64,000 bases of DNA, taken from the NCBI RefSeq assembly GCF_004118675.1, contig NZ_SDHZ01000001.1, positions 682,001-746,000 on the forward strand. The letters run 5' to 3'. Of this stretch, positions 57,173 through 64,000 are shown piece by piece; within the stretch, counting starts at the first letter, position 1; each line of letters opens with the position of its first letter. This stretch comes from Filimonas effusa. Its GTDB lineage: Bacteria; Bacteroidota; Bacteroidia; Chitinophagales; Chitinophagaceae. The notes beneath the pieces are model-generated. The model ran no database searches, was not told the DNA's origin, and saw only the letters and a list, made by a program, of their open reading frames with translations. The translations under genes were made by a program, and so were the position numbers.

Positions 57173-58330
57173 ATGAAAGCAGCAGTATTTCACAAGCCGG
57201 GTGACATCCGTGTCGAAAATGTCGAGGATCCGCGTATAGAAAAAGAGGATGATCTTATCCTGAAAGTAACATCCACCGCTATTTGCGGAAGTGACCTGCA
57301 TATTTACGATGGCTTTTTTCCCCAACCTAAGCCGGAGGTGCTGGGGCATGAGTTCATGGGTATCGTAGAAGAAGTGGGTAAAGGAGTAACCAACATCAAA
57401 AAAGGCGATCGCATTGTGGTGCCTTTCCCTATAGCCTGTGGTCATTGTTATTTCTGTAATCATGGACTGGCTCCCGCCTGTGAGAATTCGAACCCCGATC
57501 ACTACGGACCTGAAGGTGATGTTGCGAGCGGCAAGGGTGGTGGTCTTTATGGTTATACCGAACTATATGGTGGTTACAACGGCGGACAGGCTGAGTATGT
57601 TCGTGTACCCTACGCCAACTTTAACCCTCGTGTAGTCCCTGACAACCTTACCGATGAGCAGGTGTTGTTTCTTACAGATATTTTTCCAACGGGCTGGACG
57701 GCTGTTGACTGGGGTGAAGTTAAAGGAGGTGAGACGGTTGCCATATTTGGTAGTGGTCCTGTGGGGTTAATGGCGCAAAAAGCCGCCTGGCTGAAAGGTG
57801 CGGCCAGGGTGATTGCTATCGATCCGCTTAATTACAGGCTGGAGCGCGCCAAAAGGGTAAACAATGTAGAAACCATCAATTCAGAAGAGCTGGATCCTGT
57901 AGAAGTGATCAGGGAGATGACCGGAGGAAGAGGAGCGGATGTTTGCATTGATGCTGTGGGTGTGGAAGCCAACCGCAGCTTTGGTGAAAAGCTAAAAGCC
58001 ACCCTCAACCTTGAAAAAGGTACTATTAAAGTTATGGAGAATTGTATCAAGGCTGTACGGAGGGGTGGCATTGTTTCGGTAGTAGGTGTTTATGGAACGC
58101 CCTATGATAATTTTCCTGTTCACAGGATCTTTGACAAAGGCCTGACCATGCGTTTTGGGCAGGCGCCTGTTCAGAAATATATCGATGAGCTGTTCAGCCT
58201 GGTACAAACAGGAAAAGTGGTGCTTGATGATATCATTTCACACAGGCTGCCTTTGGCGGAAGCTTCGCATGCCTACGAGATCTTTAAGCATAAGGAAGAC
58301 GATTGTGTAAAGGTTGTGTTAAAGCCCTAA
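57173..58330 (+). CDS. Zinc alcohol dehydrogenase, formaldehyde-dehydrogenase-like
   Basis: The 385-residue medium-chain dehydrogenase has catalytic zinc ligands Cys38, His59 and Glu60 (LGHE), four structural-zinc Cys (89, 92, 95, 103) and the Rossmann motif GSGPVGLMA. The insertion with DVASGKGGGLYGYTELYGG (quoted here in full as 19 residues) and FDKGLTMRFGQAPVQKYI are typical of the glutathione-independent formaldehyde dehydrogenase group, which acts on formaldehyde or other alcohols with NAD+. It is followed by a terminator (58.43 kb) and is divergent from an SDR gene. Confidence 0.9.
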   Translation: MKAAVFHKPGDIRVENVEDPRIEKEDDLILKVTSTAICGSDLHIYDGFFPQPKPEVLGHEFMGIVEEVGKGVTNIKKGDRIVVPFPIACGHCYFCNHGLAPACENSNPDHYGPEGDVASGKGGGLYGYTELYGGYNGGQAEYVRVPYANFNPRVVPDNLTDEQVLFLTDIFPTGWTAVDWGEVKGGETVAIFGSGPVGLMAQKAAWLKGAARVIAIDPLNYRLERAKRVNNVETINSEELDPVEVIREMTGGRGADVCIDAVGVEANRSFGEKLKATLNLEKGTIKVMENCIKAVRRGGIVSVVGVYGTPYDNFPVHRIFDKGLTMRFGQAPVQKYIDELFSLVQTGKVVLDDIISHRLPLAEASHAYEIFKHKEDDCVKVVLKP

Positions 58331-58784
58331 GCGGCTTTTCCTATAAACAGATTGAATTTATGCTGTAAAAAACAGTGGAAGGATGTTATAGCTTGTACCC
58401 AATAGCATAACAAGCCATAGCTTGGCAGGGCGGCCCCGGTATCGGTGGCCGCCTATTTTTTGCTATGTTTATAATAGCTGTGCTCTATCCGATTGAAAAT
58501 TCCCCCGTTTTATACCAATTTACCCCCTTTATCGACCCCCTATATCTGCATAATTTTACCCGGGGAGACGCTACCATGTTTCTTCCGACGATTGCGATAG
58601 ATGCCGATGTGAAAAAATGGTTTGCCCTGATACTACCCGCTGCTTATTTTTTCTGGCAAAGGCTCACTAGCATGCCATCTTTATGGGGAACGCTGAAATG
58701 TTTAACAGCGCGTGGCACTATCTCCGATATAGAAGGTTTAATGTCTTTAAGTCGAAATATATTCTGGAACGCTAAAACATCTGA
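58331..58784. other. Intergenic region between the alcohol dehydrogenase and GH2 copy 2
   Basis: The first part holds a terminator (separate entry). The rest contains a 107-codon frame (58465-58788) whose stop overlaps the GH2 start; it has no recognised domain and is probably chance. CCTATATCTGCATAATTTTACC (about 58539-58560) has a partial -7-like element that could serve GH2. Confidence 0.45.
58428..58460 (+). terminator. Terminator of the formaldehyde-dehydrogenase-like gene
   Basis: The stem GGCGGCC / GGCCGCC is followed by TATTTTTTG, located about 100 bases after the stop codon. Confidence 0.8.
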
Positions 58785-61700
58785 ATGAAAAGGACGATCT
58801 TACTTTTATCATTTACACTGACAGGGCTTATGCATGCTTTGGCCCAGGACAAGCCGGAATGGGAAAACCCGGAAATCTTTGCTGTGAACAAGGAAAAGCC
58901 AAGGGCAACCTCCCTTCCTTATCCCTCTGCAGCGCTGGCTGCTTCAAACGCTTACCAGTTATCTCCCTACTACCAGTCGCTCAACGGCCGATGGAACTTT
59001 CATTGGCTGCCCAGGGTAGGTGATGTACCTGCGGGCTTCTATGAAGAGGGGTTTAATACTGTTAACTGGACCACTATGCCTGTTCCCGGCAACTGGGAAT
59101 TCAATGGTTTTGGTATTCCCATGTATGTAAATACGGGCTTTGGTTTCCCTGTCAGACCTCCGTTTATCAATAGGGACGATTCTCCAACGGGGCTTTACAG
59201 GACCGGGTTCGATATTCCGCAAAGCTGGGATGGCAGGAAGGTGTTCCTGCATTTCGAAGGCGGCACCAGTTCGATGTATGTGTGGGTAAATGGTAAGAAA
59301 GTTGGTTATACGGAAAACGCCAAGAGTCCTGCCGAGTTCGATATCACGCCCTATATCCGCGCCGGTAAGAACCTGCTGGCCTGTGAGGTTCACAAGTTCA
59401 GCGACGGTACCTACCTCGAAGACCAGGATATGTGGCGTTTAGGCGGTATTAACAGGAATGTGTACCTGTATAGTACGGCATCTACCCGTATCCTGGATTT
59501 CTTTGCGCATCCTGATCTTGATGCCAGCTATAAGAACGGACTTTTCAGCTCCGATGTAAAAATCCAGAATTATGGCAGCAGTGCTGTAACCCAAACAGTA
59601 GAACTGACGATCGTTGATAAGGCAGGAAAAAAAGTTTTCACACAAAGCAAAAAGGCTACCATAGCACCTAATACGATTGATTCATTATGGTTCCAGGGAA
59701 CGGTAGCATCGCCGCTGCAGTGGACTGCCGAAACGCCTGAACTGTACAATCTGCTTATTGTTTTAAAAGACAAAGACAATAAAGTTATAGAAGCTACCTC
59801 GCACCGTATTGGCTTCCGTAAGGTAGAGATCAAAGACGGGCAGGTATTTATCAACGGTAAAAAGGTATATTTTAAAGGTGTTAACCTGCATGAATTCAAT
59901 ACCAATACCGGTCAGGTAGTAGATTCAGTTGTGATGCTGCGTAATATCCAGCTGTTTAAAGAACTTAACATTAATGCAGTCCGCACTTCGCATTATCCCC
60001 AGCAGCCGCTCTGGTATAAACTCTGTGATGAGTATGGCATTTATCTCGTTGATGAAACCAACCTTGAATCGCATGGCCTCGGTTATGGCCCGGATAATGT
60101 TTCCAATTTCCCCGAATGGCAGGAAGCGCATCTGGATCGAATAAAACGGTTGATAGAAAGAGATAAAAACCATGCATCCGTTATTTTCTGGTCACTTGGT
60201 AACGAGGCGAGCAATGGTAAGGCATTCTTTACCATGTACGATTGGGCAAAGGCAAGAGATAAAAGCCGGCCGGTGCAATATGAACAGGCTTATCAGCGGG
60301 ACAGGAATACAGATATCATCTGTCATATGTATCCTTCCTGGGAAAGTATGGTGCGCGATGCCGCCAAAGACCTGAAGCGTCCTTATATCATGTGTGAATA
60401 TGCTCATGCGATGGGGAACAGTATGGGGAATTTCCAGGATTACTGGGATCTTATGCGTACCAGCAAGAATATGCAGGGTGGTTTTATCTGGGAATGGTAT
60501 AACCATGGCTATAAGACAAAAGATGAGCAAGGCCGTGAATACTGGGCTTACGGAGGCGATCTGCGCGGGTATAATAAGCTGAATGCAGGCAACTTTTGCA
60601 TGGATGGGATCATTTCTCCGGATCAGCAATATTTACCGCATACGCATATTGTGAAAAAGGTTTACCAGAACATACTTTTTGAAGCAAAAGACCTGAACAG
60701 CGGAACTATTACTGTTGTCAATGACTTTAAGTTTATCCCGCTTACTTCGAAGGAATACACTTACAGGTGGGTATTGTTGAAAAACGGGGATAGTATTGCT
60801 GCCGGCAAGTTTGATGTTACTGTTGCTGCGAATTCACGCCAGGATGTGAAGCTTGATCTGCCTAAACTCAATGCAGAGCCTGGCGCTGAGTATTATCTGC
60901 AGGTATATGCCAACAGAAGTACTGCCACCAAATTCCTGCCTGCGGGTTTTGAAAGTGCCAAAGCGGAATTTGCCCTGGCTGCAAACAACTATTTTGCGAA
61001 AGCAGTTACACCCGGCGCTGCACAAACGGATGTGGAGAAAAAGGAAAATGATAATACGGTAACATTAACAGCTAATGGTATTTCCTATGAATTCGCGAAA
61101 GGCGGCCGTGGCTTAACTTCTATAAAAGGAGCTGGCAGGTGGTTGTTTGCGCATATGCCCAAAGTGAACTTTTGGCGCGCGCCAACGGATAACGACTTTG
61201 GTGAGCAGGCACAATATCGTCTTCGTCTTTGGGAAGCTGCTTCTGTTAACCAGAAGACAAGCTTCAAAAGTATCGTTGATAACGGATCAGGTGTAACCCT
61301 GACCTACGAAGTAAAACCGTTGGGTATTGAAGCTGTGGTAGAAGTTGCCTATACCGTTAACAAAGATGGCAGTCTTACTGTAACGCCTCATTACAAAGCG
61401 CTGACAGATGAGCTTCCTGAGCTCATGCGTTTTGGCATGAACATGGAGCTTTCTGACCAGTATCATAACTTTACCTGGTATGGGCGTGGTCCGTGGGAAA
61501 ACTATGCAGACCGTAACCAGGATGCGTTTATGGGAACCTGGAAAGGGAAGGTAGAGGACCAGGCGTTTGCTTATTACCGTCCGCAGGAAACAGGAAATAA
61601 AACCGATGTGCGCTGGTTGACGCTCACCGATAACGAAGGTAAAGGTATACGTATCACCGGTGCGCAACCTTTATCGGTAAGCGCTACCAATTACCGTACG

Positions 61701-61898
61701 GAAGACTGGGATCCGGGTACTACTAAAAAGCAGCAACATGCATCTGACATACTATCTGCTGAGAGAGTAATACTTAATGTAGATCTGTTCCAGCGTGGTG
61801 TAGGCGGTCTTAACTCATGGGGCGCCAGGCCATTGGATAAATACAGGTTCAGTGCCAAAGCGTATCAATATAGCTATACCATCAGTTTGATCAGGTAG
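58785..61898 (+). CDS. Glycoside hydrolase family 2 beta-galactosidase, copy 2
   Basis: The 1037-residue LacZ-type enzyme has a signal peptide (about 1-21, ending HALAQDK). It shares the domain order of the PUL copy: NWEFNGFGIPMY, TIM barrel, FWRAPTDNDFG, GRGPWENYADR and [12 protein letters not shown]. Acid/base Glu474 is in GNEASNG and nucleophile Glu538 in CEYAHAMGN. It is located in the periplasm by signal peptide. It is not linked to SusCD genes; a hairpin terminator follows. The two copies differ enough to have different substrates. Confidence 0.95.
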   Translation: MKRTILLLSFTLTGLMHALAQDKPEWENPEIFAVNKEKPRATSLPYPSAALAASNAYQLSPYYQSLNGRWNFHWLPRVGDVPAGFYEEGFNTVNWTTMPVPGNWEFNGFGIPMYVNTGFGFPVRPPFINRDDSPTGLYRTGFDIPQSWDGRKVFLHFEGGTSSMYVWVNGKKVGYTENAKSPAEFDITPYIRAGKNLLACEVHKFSDGTYLEDQDMWRLGGINRNVYLYSTASTRILDFFAHPDLDASYKNGLFSSDVKIQNYGSSAVTQTVELTIVDKAGKKVFTQSKKATIAPNTIDSLWFQGTVASPLQWTAETPELYNLLIVLKDKDNKVIEATSHRIGFRKVEIKDGQVFINGKKVYFKGVNLHEFNTNTGQVVDSVVMLRNIQLFKELNINAVRTSHYPQQPLWYKLCDEYGIYLVDETNLESHGLGYGPDNVSNFPEWQEAHLDRIKRLIERDKNHASVIFWSLGNEASNGKAFFTMYDWAKARDKSRPVQYEQAYQRDRNTDIICHMYPSWESMVRDAAKDLKRPYIMCEYAHAMGNSMGNFQDYWDLMRTSKNMQGGFIWEWYNHGYKTKDEQGREYWAYGGDLRGYNKLNAGNFCMDGIISPDQQYLPHTHIVKKVYQNILFEAKDLNSGTITVVNDFKFIPLTSKEYTYRWVLLKNGDSIAAGKFDVTVAANSRQDVKLDLPKLNAEPGAEYYLQVYANRSTATKFLPAGFESAKAEFALAANNYFAKAVTPGAAQTDVEKKENDNTVTLTANGISYEFAKGGRGLTSIKGAGRWLFAHMPKVNFWRAPTDNDFGEQAQYRLRLWEAASVNQKTSFKSIVDNGSGVTLTYEVKPLGIEAVVEVAYTVNKDGSLTVTPHYKALTDELPELMRFGMNMELSDQYHNFTWYGRGPWENYADRNQDAFMGTWKGKVEDQAFAYYRPQETGNKTDVRWLTLTDNEGKGIRITGAQPLSVSATNYRTEDWDPGTTKKQQHASDILSAERVILNVDLFQRGVGGLNSWGARPLDKYRFSAKAYQYSYTISLIR

Positions 61899-61917
61899 AT
61901 AAATAAGAAGTAGCAGA

Positions 61918-61956
61918 ACGAGGCCGTATCATAAGTACGATACGGCCTCGTTTTAT
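61918..61956 (+). terminator. Hairpin terminator, repeated core (copy B)
   Basis: The stem CGAGGCCGTATC / GATACGGCCTCG has an 8-base loop, followed by TTTTAT. The 11-bp core and most of the loop match copy A at 45785-45821 read on the other strand (loop ATAAGTAC against ATAAGTGC). Confidence 0.8.
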
Positions 61957-62126
61957 TCGGGTACCTGATGGAGCCGGGTTCGCGTTTAAGCAATTCTCAG
62001 CGGCTATTTTTATTTATGACCCACCCTCTTTCTTATCCAGGCTTCGTGAAGAAGTTCATTTGGCTGGTTATCGGCTCGGGCTTTTATGCTACAGCCTGCT
62101 GTTCCGTTATGTTTTGCTGAACTGTT

Positions 62127-64000
62127 TTAGCGCATTAATATAAATGTGCCCTTGTGTGTTTGCGGCGGCTGGCCTTCCAGCGTGTACCGGCACATCCATA
62201 CATAAGTGCCGCCATCCTGCGGCACACCTTTGATCTTGCCATTCCATCCTTCTCCCGGCGCAGTAGTTTCAAAAATACAGGTACCCCACCGGCTATATAT
62301 ACTGAAATAGAATTGTTCAATATTTCCGAATAAAAGCGGGCGTATGATGTCGTTCTTCCCATCACCATTAGGCGTAAAAGCGGTTGGAACGTATAGTCCT
62401 GTCATACATTGCCGGCTTGCTATAGTAATGAAGGCTTTGCCTTCACAATTATTGTTATCTGTTACCTGAAGCCAATAAGTTCCGGGTTTGTCAACTGTAA
62501 TACTTGCTGCATTGGAGTTATTGTTCCATAAATATGATCTGAAGGATCCCTTGGCTGTTAACTGAAGTTTCCCGTATTGGCAGATAGATGTATCCGCAGG
62601 CAGAAACGCTTTGGGTACCGGTACGGTTGATGTTATATTGACGGTGTCGGATCCTTTACAGCCTTTGTTGTCTGTGACCTTTACCCAATAGGTGCCGGTA
62701 GCTGAGAAAGGAGTTGTGTTACCTGTAGCTCCGTTACTCCACTGATAAAAAGGATACCCGGGCGCTACTGAAAGCATTCGTGTTGTGCCCGCACATAACA
62801 CAGGTGCATTGATCTTTGGAGAGGGATTGACATATAATTCTTTGAGCGCGAAACTATCTTTTGAATGGCAGCCGTTGTTATAGGTGGCGTCGACGCTATA
62901 AATGCCGGTGGTTTTTACAGTTATTACAGGTGTTCTTTTGCCGTTATTCCATAGAAAGGTATCGAATCCCGTTCCGGCAGAAACGATAATGCTGTCACCT
63001 TCACAGATGCTGACGTCTCCACCCAGGTTTATTGGCGGCGAATGAAGTACGTTTACAAGTACCGAGTCCGTTAAGGTGCAGTTATCCTGTGTAACGGCAT
63101 TAATATAGTAGCGTGTTGAGACATCGGGCTTTACATAGATCTTGCTGTTGTTGCCCAGGGTAGTGGTTTTGGTAAACCAGGTATAATTATTATAGCCGGC
63201 AGTGCTCTGCAGTAATACGCTATCGAGGTTACATTTTGTGGTGTCTTGTGTTGTGCTAAAAAAGCTGCTTGCTGCTATTACTTTTATCGTGTCTGAGCCT
63301 GCCCTTCCACAATTGTCTGTTACATCGATATAATATGTGCCTGGTGCCGTTACTTTTAAAATAGAATCTCCTGTCGTGCCATTCCATTGATAAGAATTGT
63401 ACCCCGTACCTGCATTCACTGATACCTCTTTTCCGGGACAAATTATTTTGTCGTCGCCAAGTGTTACGTCTCCGGCTGAAATAAGTATGGATGCATCCAG
63501 GGATTGATGATCTACAAGGCAGTTGCCTTCTATTGTAACGGCAATATTGCTGACGCCGGTTTTCAATGGCTTTAAACGAATGGTATCTCCATTAATACTT
63601 ATGGGGTGGAGGATATCGGAATTGTATTCCCATGTGGCAATCGCGTCGCAATTCACTGCATCTTTCAGGTAGCAGATGAGGGTATCTGTTAAGGAGCAGA
63701 CTTTTCCTTTTTGCAGCATGTTTACTGTGCCGCAGCTTTTTGTTTCATTACAGAATAACCTGGCATCGGCCGGTTCGTTGTTGTAGAGCACCTGTGCATC
63801 GATATAGCGATAAGCTGTATCCAATATATTATTGAGGCTTTCCGGCAAATAAGTCATTGAAAAAGGGACTACGGCTGTATTGATGGTTATGTCGCTACAT
63901 TCTCCGGTAGGCGAAGAGGTGATATGGCCTGCACTATCGCATTTTATAACAAATCCATTATAAAACTCGTAGACATATTTTGTAGGAGTATGTACTGTTC
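62127..64000 (-). CDS. Secreted protein with PKD/Ig-like repeats and gliding-motility-type sorting domain (5' end outside window)
   Basis: The frame is open from the right edge to a stop at 62127, giving about 624 visible residues; the start lies beyond the window. It has four or more repeats of about 80 residues with the pattern YQWNGTTGDSILKVTAPGTY, YxWS/NG..T, and VTDNNGCxGSD. The C-terminal 90 residues (VPTAFTPNGDGKNDIIRP to THKGTFILMR) form the gliding-motility-associated C-terminal domain (TIGR04131/CHU_C), a type B signal for the type IX secretion system. It is probably a large surface adhesin or envelope protein. An ATG at 63857 is internal, not the start. Confidence 0.92.
   Translation of the reverse strand, partial: TVHTPTKYVYEFYNGFVIKCDSAGHITSSPTGECSDITINTAVVPFSMTYLPESLNNILDTAYRYIDAQVLYNNEPADARLFCNETKSCGTVNMLQKGKVCSLTDTLICYLKDAVNCDAIATWEYNSDILHPISINGDTIRLKPLKTGVSNIAVTIEGNCLVDHQSLDASILISAGDVTLGDDKIICPGKEVSVNAGTGYNSYQWNGTTGDSILKVTAPGTYYIDVTDNCGRAGSDTIKVIAASSFFSTTQDTTKCNLDSVLLQSTAGYNNYTWFTKTTTLGNNSKIYVKPDVSTRYYINAVTQDNCTLTDSVLVNVLHSPPINLGGDVSICEGDSIIVSAGTGFDTFLWNNGKRTPVITVKTTGIYSVDATYNNGCHSKDSFALKELYVNPSPKINAPVLCAGTTRMLSVAPGYPFYQWSNGATGNTTPFSATGTYWVKVTDNKGCKGSDTVNITSTVPVPKAFLPADTSICQYGKLQLTAKGSFRSYLWNNNSNAASITVDKPGTYWLQVTDNNNCEGKAFITIASRQCMTGLYVPTAFTPNGDGKNDIIRPLLFGNIEQFYFSIYSRWGTCIFETTAPGEGWNGKIKGVPQDGGTYVWMCRYTLEGQPPQTHKGTFILMR

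Noticed and set aside
58465-58788. A 107-codon plus-strand frame that overlaps the GH2 start by ATGA
   Set aside because: No domain, signal or homology-like pattern is visible, and it lies mostly in the intergenic promoter region. The four-base overlap is probably chance.

Overview
The window looks like chromosomal DNA from a soil or plant-associated member of the Bacteroidota, most likely the family Chitinophagaceae (a Chitinophaga/Niastella-like organism). The reasons are a SusC/SusD pair with a one-protein hybrid two-component regulator, a gliding-motility-type C-terminal sorting domain, promoters of the TTTG / TAnnTTTG kind in front of both tRNA genes, few Shine-Dalgarno sites, and many small beta-barrel and lipoprotein genes. 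This placement is inferred from sequence features only; no database was searched.

Layout. 0-8.7 kb: a transglutaminase-like protein cut by the window edge, a short-chain dehydrogenase with a Crp-type regulator, a frameshifted lipoprotein gene, a metNIQ methionine importer, small membrane proteins, and a zinc alcohol dehydrogenase. 8.8-15.5 kb: carbohydrate genes (GH28, GH115, a remnant of a sialate O-acetylesterase), a ChrB-AraC fusion protein and a DJ-1/PfpI protein. 15.5-20.2 kb: two identical tRNA-Asp genes in inverted orientation enclose a LysR regulator, two tandem Old Yellow Enzyme homologues and a glutamyl-Q tRNA(Asp) synthetase. 20.2-25.2 kb: accessory DNA with a frameshifted tyrosine recombinase, two co-directional small genes behind it, an imperfect palindrome, a lone response regulator and orphan proteins.

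25.5-45.7 kb: a polysaccharide utilisation locus. It runs from a hybrid sensor/AraC regulator, through a metzincin-like lipoprotein, SusC, SusD and two surface lipoproteins (closed by a terminator), to a GH2 beta-galactosidase, a GH39 enzyme and an aldo/keto reductase. The regulator would sense a released oligosaccharide in the periplasm, SusCD would bind and import glycans, and the GH2 and GH39 enzymes would trim them. A second GH2 gene lies apart at 58.8 kb.

45.8-64 kb: a GreA/B-like factor, an outer-membrane protein, an AraC / dehydrogenase / AraC group with a shared 17-bp promoter motif, an MFS pump, a DUF2252 / duplicated membrane protein / exported trehalose-synthase-like GH13 gene set, a dehydrogenase pair, the second GH2 and a large secreted adhesin-like protein that runs off the right edge. 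No CRISPR array, rRNA gene or complete insertion sequence was seen.
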